In this document: positions 1 through 47,038 of the stretch, one piece after another | How the letters are laid out: the number at the start of each line of letters is the position of its first letter | Numbering within the stretch: position 1 is the first letter of the stretch | NCBI GenBank assembly: GCA_949318235.1 | Contig: OX439127.1 | Coordinates: 13,415,855 to 13,479,854 of the forward strand | Direction: 5' to 3' | DNA: 64,000 bases | Origin: Ecdyonurus torrentis | Lineage: Eukaryota > Arthropoda > Insecta > Ephemeroptera > Heptageniidae | Translations under genes and position numbers: made by a program | The notes under the pieces: generated by a model | What the model was told of the DNA's origin: nothing | What the model saw: the letters and a program-made list of their open reading frames with translations, nothing else | Databases searched by the model: none

Positions 1-1539
1 TAAAAATAATAATAAAATATAGGTATTTATATATACGTTGAATTTATTTAATTCAAGTATTAAACACTTATTTAGCTTCAAAATTATGTGCCGAGAGGTA
101 ATCAAAAAATGTTAAAGTAATAAGTCGGCAATAGCGGAATAATTTTCATAATTAACAAAAAAAATTTGAGAAAAAAAATCACGTCAGATAAAATATTTTA
201 CAGTGTCAACACCACGTCAGCAAATTTATCGTGTTTTGAGATAAACGAGATATGTGAAACAAAATTAAGCACGCAGCCACAATAACCACTCGTCACAAGC
301 TCTCAAGCTATAATAGTAACCGCGTGCGTGTATGCGGGAGTTAGATCTTCAGGACGAAGAGAGAAGAGAGAGGATCTCGAGCCGCGCGCGCTCAATTCGT
401 GTTTGTTTGAATGTTTATTGCCCTCGTCACAACTTCACCACCGTTGTGATTTATCCCACCAGATGAAAGATTTAAGGGTTGTAGGAGGATCATTCGTCAT
501 TCTGTCGTTTTTAAAAATTCTCAATAACGGACAAGAAGCTTAAGTAAAGGTGTACAAAATTGTGTGTATTTTTAAAGTCACAGGAAGGAAAAAAACTTGT
601 TTTGTTTTTACAAAGCCTTATGGTTACTATCAAATCAAAAGTGTTCAGCTATAAACACTTTTACTTTGTGTTTGTTATGCACTATACATATATAGTTACT
701 ACCCACTGCCTAGGGAAAAATACGATAAGTAAAATTTTTGATGGAGCAAAATCATAATTTTTAATGCTCACATGAATAAACCATAAATAATTCGTTCTAT
801 GTAATTATAAATTTATAATTATTGTATTTTATATTATTATAAATATAGGTACACTGTAAATTGAAATACTAATTTAAATTTAAAAATTGTTTGCGTAAGA
901 TTTTGAAAACTGTTACACAAGTCAACAATTAATTACAGATACTATGCGAGGCCCTCTGCAAGACTTTTGGTCCTTTCTGTATGAAAAATCATGGAAAAAA
1001 TCAAAAGATATTGTTTTTGAACATTAACTATACTAACCGATTGTTAAAGGCGTTGGATAATAATAATAAAAAGTACTTGGAGGGGGAGGTGATGAAATTT
1101 CGGATGACCAGAGTCAAAATCGTCATCGCTCTTGCTTGTGTCATATAGTGGCGAATGGCATACTATAATGTCGTACTCGCCGCAGCCGTCGCAATTTTGC
1201 ACCGAACAGTTGTGACAAAATTTAATAAAGTAAAATGCTCATATGGATCACCTTATATAACCAATGCATAGCGAACTTCTTTTGATCCGACCTTGCACCC
1301 TTATAGTATATCCATGTAATCATCCCATATCTTACTCGTCAGTGTAGGAACGATCACCCTTTCACCTTTGATCCTTCAAAGGTTTTAGCCCTAAACTTAT
1401 CCATTTCACCTTTTTTAAAGGTTGCTAAGATACCTATCGATTACCAGAACGTAAAGTATAGAACTCTTAATAAACGTATTATTCGCAGTGACATAAATTT
1501 AAAAGTCAAACGTGAAGGTTTTTTAAGTTGGTTCATTCG
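1..1539. other. Intergenic, no gene seen
   Basis: AT-rich DNA without spliceable open frames that I can support. A modestly GC-richer patch at 300-480 has a 71-codon open frame starting at 328, with no recognisable protein. It could be part of a gene lying off the window edge, but nothing shows this. Confidence 0.4.
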
Positions 1540-1945
1540 AATGGAGAATTACAGTTCCCAAAATTAAAGTTCTCTGATTTGAATGCAACACATATTGAAA
1601 TCAGGGCTAATTGACCTCCTAAATGCATTGGCGAGTACCATAGGGTTGTATACTCATGACTCACCCACTGAGGATTAAGGAGGCGGGTCAACTTTTAACA
1701 TTCGAAATCCTTGATGTACGTGGAGGCGACAAATGTCGTAATCAGAGAAATTTGACCTCCTAAAAGCTCTGGTGAGCACTGAGTACCAATGATGTATATG
1801 TAATCACCCCCTGATGATTAAAGGGGCGGTTCGCCATAAAAATGCAATTTCTCCGATTTGAATACGACGAACGTCGTAATTGGGCCAATTTGACCTAAAA
1901 GCTACGGTGAGCACCAAAAGGTTATATACTCGGTGTGGGTGCCAG
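1540..1945. repeat. Degenerate tandem repeat, about 138-bp period, 3 units
   Basis: The phrase TTGACCTCCTAAA recurs at about 1611, 1751 and 1889, each followed by a GGYGAGYAC segment and preceded by a CTCYGATTTGAAT / GTCGTAAT segment. Spacing is 138-141 bp. Units are clearly diverged; the array ends at a GA microsatellite. Confidence 0.65.
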
Positions 1946-1948
1946 AAA

Positions 1949-4659
<2,711 letters not shown>

Positions 4660-4665
4660 TTTATT
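4660..4665 (-). terminator. Poly(A) signal of DCTN1
   Basis: AATAAA on the minus strand, 113 nt past the TAA stop. It is the first canonical signal after the stop and implies a short 3' UTR. Placement is inferred from position only. Confidence 0.55.
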
Positions 4666-4777
4666 ATTGTTGTTATTTCTAATGTAAGCAAGCCAACTGT
4701 ATTTAGTTCATCGACGAGGAAGAGATATTAGCGAAATAAAATTAATATTTAACTTATTAAGACCTATTACTATACAA

Positions 4778-36479
<31,702 letters not shown>

Positions 36480-36783
36480 TTTGAGTTTATTGAATACAAA
36501 TTCTACCGATAAAAGATGTAATTCCTTGTCTCCTTTTGTGGGGGCTACCAGAGGCCTAGCCCTAACCTGAGATCAATAGGTCTGCTTATTTTCACGAATA
36601 GACTACTTTACACCGTAATGAGTTTTTTAAGTCTTACAACTGTGCATTTGTTAAATTAATTCTTCAGCATCTATATAATTACCAAGACAAAAAAAATGTC
36701 AATTATATAATTACTAATCAACTTCTAAATATTTCTGAACCATACAAGTGTCAAGATGCAACGCCCACCTGAACAGAAGCAAC

Positions 36784-36793
36784 GCGCATGCGC
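36784..36793. promoter_or_regulatory. NRF1/Ewg-type site upstream of DCTN1
   Basis: The palindrome GCGCATGCGC matches the core of the NRF1 (insect Ewg) site, common in promoters of widely expressed genes. It lies about 305 bp upstream of the DCTN1 ATG in a GC-rich island (about 36755-36860) in otherwise AT-rich DNA. Promoter function is inferred; no TATA box was identified. Confidence 0.5.
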
Positions 36794-37081
36794 GCAAGCA
36801 GCCGGGTCAGCTGGCCTGGGTGAGAAAAGAATGGCGCAATTTTGTTCAAAAGTTTGCAGCAGGTGCACATCTGGCACCCTTATAATGTCCCTCACATCTT
36901 CCAACTATGGGCACATTTTGCAGTCCACGCAGCACCGGTGCGATCGCACGTGACACATGAACTACAATAATGTTAAGCTTACGAGGCTTTACAGTTCCAG
37001 TCCAGGTGTCACTCATATTGGCGCATCGTCTTTTCTATTGGATTGGACTTTCGCTAGAGCAAGTTGGAAGACATATATCAC

Positions 37082-37258
37082 CAGGCTCGGACTGGCCATA
37101 AGAGCAAGTCCGCAATTGCGGACGTGGCCCCCCCTGTTTGGAGGCCCCTAAGGCCCAAAAAGGGGCGTAACTAGGGTGTTACGCCCCCTTTGTGGCCCCT
37201 AAAGAGGGTGTTACACCCTTTTTGCGGACGAGGCCCCTTGATTGCCAGTCCGACCCTG
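37082..37258. mobile_element. hAT-type miniature element, family A, intact target duplication
   Basis: Ends are CAGGCTCGGACTGGC and GCCAGTCCGACCCTG. TATATCAC flanks both sides exactly (37074-37081 and 37259-37266). This is the best-preserved of four copies (others at 19588, 53473, 61180), about 600 bp upstream of DCTN1. Confidence 0.85.
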
Positions 37259-37439
37259 TATATCACAGTGTGTGGGAAGACATAATAATTATATTTTAGC
37301 TGTGAGGGACATCCCGGACATCATATGCGGCACCCTCACATGTCTTCCAACTCCCTATATATAAAATATTAGATAAATTTATACTTCAAAATTAAATAAC
37401 GTTATAACCATTGAGGTTAGGTTGATTGATATAAAAGAA

Positions 37440-37600
37440 AAGCCGGATATAGAGGCGAAACGCAAGAGCCTTTTACCATATTTTTATTATTGAAGTCGAG
37501 TCGAGTCCCAATAGTTTAATAACGACAATTTTGCTAGCAAAATTTTCGTCAAACTATATGGGACTCGAAAGGCTCTTGCTGATTTCCACTATTCTTTTCA
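37440..37600. mobile_element. Penelope-like terminal repeat copy, 37.5 kb
   Basis: Arms around GCAAGAGCCTTTTACCAT and AAAGGCTCTTGCTG, with CGAGTCCCAATAGTTTAATA against the complement of CAAACTATATGGGACTCG. Contains the GCTAGCAAAATTTTCGTCAA phrase shared with the 33.9-kb copy. Confidence 0.45.
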
Positions 37601-38385
37601 TAGAAATTTATTCTATACAAAAAAAAAAAAAAAAAAAAAAAAAAAAACATTTATCATGAGAATGCAAAATTTATAATAAAAATATATTACATTTATTTTT
37701 ATTGATGACACTACAATTCAAGCTCGCATATTATTTTGCCATGGTTTTTAATCAGCTTGTTATTTTATCATTGTTTTAAAAACATTATGTTTAATTAACC
37801 GCATGATTGATGCGCCATAGATTATTAATTTTTTTCATCAAAAATATAATTTTTACGTGTAATACTCGAAAAAAATTACAATACATACTCGATTGCTCAC
37901 ATCTGACGATGGTGCAAATAAGTAAAAGATATCATGGAACAAGGTGAAAAATATATATATGTTCAAAAAATTGCAGTTTTTCCCAAAGTTGAATTTTAAA
38001 GTATGGATCAAAATTACATTTTATTCCCGATTCCCGCATTATATCACAATGAACAACTGAAATTTTTGGTGAAGTCATTTTAAGGGGAATCAATTTTGCG
38101 CACATTTTGCACCTTAAATTTGTTGACTATATATAGTTCTCATGCATCCTAAATACTTTTGAGTTGTGCTTTTTACTTTCTGGGATGCACAATTTTCAGT
38201 GTTTTAAAGCTGCAGCTTCATAGCAAGCAACTAAAAATCGATGGTAAAGTATATTGTTCAAATGTAAAGTAAATGTTACGAGCATCGGAACGATAAACAA
38301 TGTTGGAACAATGAAATCACATTGTCAATGTATCAATGTATTCACATTACATATATGTATTACATATGTGATCAACGAATGTCTG
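37601..38385. other. Intergenic, nothing recognised
   Basis: An A run at 37619-37647 and AT-rich unique DNA. No open frame with protein-like composition. Confidence 0.4.
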
Positions 38386-38388
38386 AAA

Positions 38389-38501
38389 GAAGGTCCGCGG
38401 AAAAAAGGACCTGCCTTTGCGCACAGGTATATAGCGTGTATGTCGGCGAGCTGCGCACAGGTAGGACCTTTTATCCGAGGTCCTTTTTTCCACGGACCTT
38501 C
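38389..38501. mobile_element. Short hairpin element
   Basis: Arms GGTCCGCGGAAAAAAGGACC and GGTCCTTTTTTCCACGGACC, with an inner pair GCGCACAGGTA repeated directly. About 113 bp. Origin unknown. Confidence 0.6.
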
Positions 38502-38638
38502 CTTCTGTATACCGTGATCAACGGCTTCATTTGATTACATTGTTCACCTTATCCGTTAACGCGCGTCGACGCTCGTAATTTTTACATCATATGTGAACAA
38601 TGCTTAATTTTGCCTAAAGTAAACTATAGGTCGAATTA

Positions 38639-38668
38639 CCAAGTATTCCAGCCCCATACGAATTTTCC

Positions 38669-38699
<31 letters not shown>

Positions 38700-38999
38700 A
38701 TTATTATTGTTGAGAGGTCGCACGATTTTGCCATTTAACTGCATGTTATTTGAGTGTGGTTTTCAACAATACAGAAATACATATCTACAATACAGAAATA
38801 ATTTGTTATTTGTTCAGAATACTTGGTATATATAGGGACATTAATTTTGTCTAAAGTTCCTATATCACCAAGTATTCTGACCGAATTATTTCTATATTGT
38901 TGAAAACCTCACTAAAATAAGTATGTATTTAAATGGCAATCGTGACTATCAACAATGAAAAAAATTATAGAAATTTCTTATGGGGCTGGAATACTTGGG
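38639..38999. mobile_element. Nested inverted-repeat element
   Basis: Outer ends CCAAGTATTCCAGCCCCATA and TATGGGGCTGGAATACTTGG are perfect over 20 bp. An inner pair CAGAATACTTGGT / ACCAAGTATTCTG (38816-38880) repeats the outer motif in reverse, so one copy may sit inside another. Confidence 0.65.
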
Positions 39000-39281
39000 A
39001 AATTCTAGTGTATTTTACTTTTGCCCAATGCCAGAGGCCAAAATTATATAACATAAAATTAATAATTACTTTTCTTGCCATAGTTATCGGCCTAATTTTG
39101 ACAATATTGCCAACTATGACGTGTGAAGTTTTCTTTTGCATCTGTAAGTGTGTTAATTAAGATATATGAATAAATGAAAAGAGAAAAAAATGGAGTATGT
39201 GAACAGTGTGAAATGAAATATATCATTTTCATTAAAGCACGCCTCAGGACGCAAAATTATCTGAATTTGATACTATATTTT

Positions 39282-39358
39282 ATTGCGGGTTTACTACGTC
39301 ACAGCTCGCCTGGTCCACACGCGCGGAAACAGGCGAGTTGTGACGTAGTAAACCCGCA
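39282..39358. mobile_element. Short GC-rich hairpin
   Basis: Arms TTGCGGGTTTACTACGTCAC and GTGACGTAGTAAACCCGCAA, continuing with CTCGCCTG / CAGGCGAG, around a loop of about 20 bp. Stem near 29 bp with one mismatch. Confidence 0.7.
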
Positions 39359-39933
39359 ACTGACATTTTGTAAATGGAAAATAAATTAGAAATCAATGAC
39401 TCCGGCCAAAATAATGTTGATATTTGGGTATTTTAGGATATTAGGCAAGTTTTTTGTTCAAAGTGTTCTACGTCTTTAAGAATAGTATTTTTAGTATTAT
39501 TATTTCAAAATAGTAATAATGTAATAATTAATAATCAAGTTATATTTCTTAGTGTACAGAAAACCGCATTGTTAATAATTTTGGATTTTACAGTGATTAA
39601 ACTAAACTAGCCATAAAAGTATGCAAAAAATAGCTTGTAAAATATATTGTCTATTTTTTTTCAATTGATTTTAAATTATTTCATTAATTTGTATATATAA
39701 AGAGATATAATGCAAATTAAATCAAATATTTCTCACGTTTTGCTTCTGATTTTACAACGATTCAAACCTCCAATATTCAAAAATCTTTGTTTTGTTAATT
39801 TAATTTTATATCATAATTTTCAAATTGATGTAAAACAACTTTTTCTCTATATTTATATTTTATGATAATATTTTGACATTAAGTTTATCGTACATTGATG
39901 TACTGAATTATAGTCATCGCTTTGGTATATGCA

Positions 39934-39934
<1 letters not shown>

Positions 39935-40010
<76 letters not shown>
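39935..40010. repeat. (CA)n microsatellite
   Basis: About 38 CA units in intergenic DNA between DCTN1 and the novel gene. Confidence 0.97.
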
Positions 40011-40011
<1 letters not shown>

Positions 40012-41778
40012 TATTATGGCATTCATGACAAAATATTCTTTCTCATAAAAGCATTTTATACAATACGGGAGAGCTCCGCGCTGAGGACGTATGTTACTGA
40101 TTAGCTCCAGTTACAAAAGACGAAGGCGAGGAATATAAGCAAATGTGTAATATGACGGGCTTGATTTCATATTTTCATGAAATGCAATATATAGTACATT
40201 ACAAATTTAATATTGCTTCCTGTGAACAGGATATTAATAAGGCTGCTTGGTTATAAACCAGGGCAGTGCTCCCATATTTTTGGGCTCGTAAGGGCGGAGT
40301 AAAAAAAAAAAAAAAATGCTATAGCTATAGCAACACTAGTGTTGCATATCATAAGTTCTACTTTTTTACATAATTGTGCAGTGTATTATTTAAGCTTGTG
40401 TTTTCTATAAAATATATGTATATATTTTATATATATGTGTAATTTATAATGTGTGCAGTGTGTGTGTGTATGTGTGCGTGTGTATATATATATATATACA
40501 TTTATTTATTTATATATATATATTACTCCATTGCTCATATCTGACGATGGTGCAAAAAGTAAAAGATTATTATGAGATTGCTACATGATGGATTGCTGAT
40601 TGACAACTAAAAGAGGAGACATCATACATAATTTGCTTTGCGACGACGCCTTTAAAATTACAACGTAATTACCAATATGAAAGCATGACCATTATAGTAT
40701 ATCGTCCAGTAAGAGAATCTGTAGGTTCGAAACTTCCACAGCAGATCTTATATAATCACTGGCGTATAGAGTCTAATAAGACATAAGGACTTCACATAAA
40801 GTCTCACATAAAGTCAGTGCGAGTTCACCGCGTATATTATATTATTATCAGTGGGATATGTACGTAAGTACAGTCTGTGTATATGATCTGCAGCTATGCT
40901 GCAGGAAATATGTGTTTTGAGCGATAGCCACATAATTTCAGATTGAATGGAAATATTTATTATTTTATTTTATAGTTGAGATTTCTCACCTGCACTGGAC
41001 AGGACAGGAGTGCATATTTTTTGCTCTTGTTTCTTTCATTTCATAGGTCAGATGATGGATGCCGCGGGTTATATTGGTGGCTGCACGTAAGTTTGAATTT
41101 CTAACTTTCGCGCATGCATGCATGCATATATATATATATATAATATTTTGACATGAAAAATATATCAAAATTTTACATGCAAATTTAAAATATAGGAAAT
41201 GTAAAAGTCTTTTTATTTTTTATTTATTTTTTTTATTTATTTTTTTTTTTTTTCAAAATAGTATAAAACTTATATAGTATACAGGAGATGTTATATAGTT
41301 TTTCCATAAATATATCATTATATTTATATAGTTAATATCAAAGACGCGTTATGGGTTATGGGTTAAACGTTATACGGGGCAGACGATGAGGACGAACATT
41401 GTATATATAGAATAAGATAGATATATTTTTATATTTTGATAATTAGTAAAATGTTATTATAATTTGAATGCGTATATATAATATTAACATATTTTCAAGA
41501 AAATATGTAAAATAGGTGCAGGTTCATTTTTAGAACTATTATGTAACCTTATCACAAATGACGTCGTCAATTATATGTTTTACTTTAAAACAATAGGTAA
41601 TAAAATAATGAGCACCTAGCCGCAACAAACCTAAACGTTTAGTTTAGACATCAATACTGTACAGCCTGGTCATGTTATAATATTTGGCATTAGTTTTCAA
41701 TCGTCGCCAAGTTCAACAGTTTTTATAATATTATACGCTTATAGGAAGAGAGAGAGAAGAAGAGAAGAAGGAAAAAAA
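40011..41778. other. Intergenic and presumed 5' region of the novel gene
   Basis: No coding sequence recognised. Purine-rich GAGAGAGAGAAGAAGAGAAG at 41743-41770 precedes the ATG. No TATA box or initiator can be singled out. Confidence 0.35.
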
Positions 41779-41934
41779 ATGGTACTAAACAAGAAAAAGG
41801 AGGATAGGAAAAGAAATAACGTGTCAAAAAGAAAAAACATTTCAAACGTTTCGAAATTAGTTTTTCTATATTTCACTGCTGTCCTTACCACAGCAATGCT
41901 CATCATAAGCAAAGGTGATGTATATAATAGCTAT

Positions 41935-42004
<70 letters not shown>

Positions 42005-45000
42005 TCATTAAATTACAATATATTTATAGGCAGACCTTATGCTATATTAAATACTATACGTAATGTAACAGTATAACATGCTGTTATATACGTAGTTATT
42101 GGTATTTTAACAAGCTAGATCTGTTGTTCCAGATGCAGTCGTATATACTTTCTTCAAAGGTAATAATGAGTCAACAATAGATCCCTACGCCTACGTTGAT
42201 ATTAACGAGGACCTTGATCATCTAATTCATGAGGTACAGTACGGTTACAACATATAATATATATTTTTAATTAGCATAATAAAAGCACATAGAATGCTTC
42301 TTACCGGCCGTGACGTCGCACCAATCACAGGCAGCGCGGGAAAAAGCTAGGGCCCCCTAATTTAACATTACGCTTATGGAGTGAAACACGTTTTTTGCGA
42401 TTTTTGAGAAAACTACTGCACCGATTTTGGAAAAATTTAAATGAGGGATACTAGGCATACTTTAACGTGTTTTAAGCCAAAAAAAAATTTTAGAAATTTT
42501 TTTGGCCGGTAAGAAGCATTATGTTGAGAAGTTTTAGAAGATATAGAGTGATTCCAGCTTGCTCACTTGGGCTGAACGCTATATAATACGTAATCTACGG
42601 CCGAGTGAGGGCACGTTAATACAAAAAGCCATAAGTAGCAGGCCGGATTCATGTTTATATTTATTATTAATATTTTTTTTTTGTGGTGGCCTGATATGTT
42701 AGATCTCATACGTATCTCAATCTTGTAATATATCAATTTTACCTATTTATTAATGTTTTGTTCAGATGGAGCATGTGTCTCGCTCAAGCAGGTCTATTGC
42801 GAAGATTGATGATGAGTTTATTTTCCAATGTAAGCTGTGTATTATATTATAATTGTTAATTTATATATTGAAAAATGTCTGTTTGTTCATGCTTAGTTAA
42901 ACATTTCAAGTATTCAATATGTATTGTATTTATTTCCATGGACAATAAATGTCTATATATGGACTACACTCAAAAAGTTCAAATTGCTGTAAACAAATAT
43001 CTGAATTATTATGTCATCTATATGATCTGATAACTTAATTATCCATTTGCATATATATACTGTTTAATACAATCATGCTAAATATATAATAATTATATTT
43101 GCATACTTATTTCCTTACGTTAAATTCAATAAGATTGAATTGAATTACAATTTATCATTTGATCTTGATTAATCATGTATATAATATTTTTACAAAAAAA
43201 AAAAAAACTAATTTTTATAGCTAAGTTATCACAAACTGGCCGTCTGAATATGAAGAAAAACAGTCCCTCTGTTGATGTGAAGATCGTAAAAGTTAAAAAC
43301 AAACAAATTGTGAAAAAGGTAAATATGCACGTATATGCACTTCTATATCAATGATTGTTTCATCTTTCTTGTGATAATTTTTACGCGATTTTTTTTTGTG
43401 ATCTAATACATATCTCAATCTTGTAATATATCGCAATTTTACCTCTTTATTAATTTTTGTTTTATTTTGTTTTGTTCAGATGGAGCATGTGTCTCGCTCT
43501 AGCAGGCCTCTTGCGAAGTTCGATGATGAAATTATTTTTCAAAGTAAGCTGTATTATATTATAAGTTTAATTATTTATAAATATATTGAAAAATGTCTGT
43601 TTTGTTCATGCTTATAGATAAGTAAACATTTCAAGTATTCAATATTTTGATTTTGTATTGTATTTATTTCCATGGACAATAAATATCTGGACTACACTCA
43701 AGAAGTTCAAATTGCTCTAAACAAATATCTGAATTATTATGTCTGCATCTATGATCTAACATAATACATATATATAATAATCCCCATTATAATACAAACA
43801 CGCTAAATATATAATAATTATAGTTGCATATTTATTTCCTTTTAAGTTCAATTCAATAAGATTGAATTAAATTACATTTATCATAGTTTGATCTTCATTA
43901 ATTAATCATGTTGTATACAATATTTTTACAAAAAAAAAATCTAATTTTTATAGCTAAATTATCACAAACTGGCCGTCTGAATATGAAGAAAAACAGCCCC
44001 TCTGTTGATGTGAAGATCGTGAAAGTTAAAAACAAACAAATTGTGAAAAAGGTAAATATACACATATGCACTCCGAGTGGCACAAAAGAGTAAGACTTTA
44101 CTATGAATGTAACATATAAATCTATACTATATTTAACTCTGAATTTACCATGAAATGGGACACTTTAATTTATTCAAAAAAATTGTATAAAAAAATTCTG
44201 GTATGAATTTTCTATATACCTAACCTGAATCAACTATGAACACCTAATATGAATTTGCTATAAACTTGCTATGAATTTGCTATGAATCGGCAACCTTTTT
44301 TTCGCATTCCACCCCTACCCCCTCCTCTTCCCCTTTTTTATTTTGCTGGCAAAACATGGTTGCCATACTTCAGGAAATGTTATAGGTTTTAATTGCATTA
44401 ATTGTATTTATTAACATAGTAAATTTTATTAAATATTCATATAAAAAAAAAGCGTTGTTGTAAGTGCGGTATATCATCTTTACACGTGTGCAGTCCGCGC
44501 CGCGTGATCCATATCCGTCGAACAGTCAGTCAGAGTCGTGGCTGTGGTACTTGGCCGCTGCAGTTATAATGATCTGAAATAAAAAACAAACATAATTATT
44601 CACAAAGTACACTCAATCTCAACAATCAATATGATATTAATAAAAAAAAATGTACTTCCCGTAATTGGTAGTCTTTTACACTCCAGTCATTTTCGTTGCA
44701 TAAGTGCATCAAATATATATATATTAATTAGAAACTCCAGAAACGCGCAGCCTCACTTGTATGTCTTCACTCTTCAAAGTTTTTCTTCAACTGCAAGCAC
44801 AACATACGCTAGCAAAATTGTGAAAAAAATTGAAGTCCCCAACTCTCTATTTGGTTGTAGAAAAATTCTATCTTTAAAATTCTGATATGAATTTGCTATG
44901 AACCTTCTTAACTTTATTAAAATGAAATCGCATAAAAAATGGTCAGGTTAAATTCATAGCAAACCTTTTTTTTAGTTCATAGAAAATTCTAAGAAACCTT

Positions 45001-46985
45001 TTCGTTCATAGTAAGTTCAGGTCACAATTTTGCGTTCATAGCAAATTCAACCCAGTTCATAGGTAATTCATAGCGGACCTTTTTTTTTTAGTTCATAGAA
45101 AATTCTAAGAAAACCTTTTCGTTCATAGAAAGTTCAGGTCACAATTTTGCGTTCATAGCAAATTCAACCCAGTTCATAGGAAATTCAGCCCAAATAAAAC
45201 TGAGCTAGCTCGACGAAATAAAATCGTTCATAGTTGTTACAAGCAAGTTCATAGTAAAGTCTATAATAAAAGGGCTTCGCGCAGATTATTCATAGTAAAA
45301 CGTTTGTAAGTTCATAGTTTCTGTGCCACTCGGGAGCTATATCAATGATTGTTTCATTTTTCTTGTGATAATTTTTACGTGAATTTTTGTGTGTGTGATA
45401 TCATACGTATCTCAATAATATATATCGCAATTTTACCTATTTATTAATTTGTTTTATTTTGTTTTGTTTAGATGGAGCATGTGTCTCGCTCTAGCAGGCC
45501 TATTGCGAAGTTCGATGATGATTTTAGTTTTCAATGTAAGCTGTATTATATTATAAGTTTAAATTAATTATTTATAAATATATTAAAAATGTCTGTTTTG
45601 TTAATTCATATTTGTAAACATTTCAAGTATTCAATATGTATTGTATTTATTTTCATGAAAAATAAATGTCTGGACTACACTCAAAAAGTTCCAATGAGGA
45701 AGACTAATGATTTTTGGGACAGTATTTGAGCACATTTTTAGAAAGAGCATAATTAGTAGATTCTATTGACATCAATATTTACCTTTATTACTTAAATTTC
45801 AGCGATTAATTAATGATTTAAAAGTGGCGGCCACGCCCCCAAGAAGCCTGTGCCGTTAGTCATTTGTTTGAATTTGCAGCGGAGTCTGATGTTCTTCTGC
45901 AAATTTGGATACGAGATTTTAAATTTTACGCGAATTTTTAAATTCTCGTATCCAAATTTGCAGAAGAACATCAGACTCCGCTGCAAATTCAAACAAATGA
46001 CTAACGGCACAGGCTTCTTGGGGGCGTGGCTGCCACTTTTAAATCATTAATTAATCGCTGAAATTTAAGTAATAAAGGTAAATATTGATGTCAATAGAAT
46101 CTACTAATTATGCTCTTTCTAAAAATGTGCTCAAATGCTGTCCCAAAAATCATTAGTCTTCCTCATTGCTGTATATATAAACAAATATCTGAATTAGTAT
46201 GTCATCTATGATCTAACATATAATAATCCATTTATAATACAAACGTACGCTAAATATATAATAATTAGTTGCATATTTATTTCCTTACGTTAAATTCAAT
46301 AAGATTGAATTGAATTATATTTATCATTTGATCTTGATTAATCATGCATATATAATATTTTTACAAAAAAAAAATCTAATTTTTATAGCTAAATTATCAC
46401 GAAGTGGCCGTCTGCATATGGAGAAAAACAGCCCCTCTGTTGATATGAAGATCGTGGAAGTTAAAACCAAAAAAATTGTGAAAAAGGTAACTATATACAC
46501 GTGCACTTCTATATAAATGAGTGTTTCATTTTTCTTGTGTTAATTTATTAAGCCTGAAATAATGCACTTTACAAAACTATTAATTTGTTTGTAAATAAAC
46601 GGGGGCCCGGGTCTATAATTAAAATAACTGTTTTTACAAAAACAGCAACAAAATGTAACTCTGTAAGATTATGTGTTTTGTGAAGGCAATCGCATTATGG
46701 GCAATAATGAGCCGAGATGCGTGAGATATACTCTTATATGTATGTGTGTATAATATTATATATTATACACGGCACACATATAAAATAGTAATGGAATAGG
46801 GAATTGGCTATATTGCAATTATGTTAATAATAGATACATTATTAAGGATAACATTTAATTGTTCCTAAATTGACATCATGTACTTTTTAAACATGTAAAT
46901 TTTATTTTTTTTATAGCATTAATTAATAATAATAATAATTTATAACTTATAATAAGGCGCATTGTGAGGGTTTAGCACTTAGCAG

Positions 46986-47038
<53 letters not shown>

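Noticed and set aside
1540..1945. CRISPR-like array
   Set aside because: Repeats are diverged, about 138 bp apart with no constant short repeat and unique spacer pattern; the DNA is from an animal nucleus.
36756..36953. 65-codon frame in the GC-rich island upstream of DCTN1
   Set aside because: Sits in the likely DCTN1 promoter on the opposite strand, with no recognisable domain or splice partner.
45810..46050. Two almost identical 66-residue proteins on opposite strands
   Set aside because: Mirror reading of one palindrome; the element has no other coding evidence.
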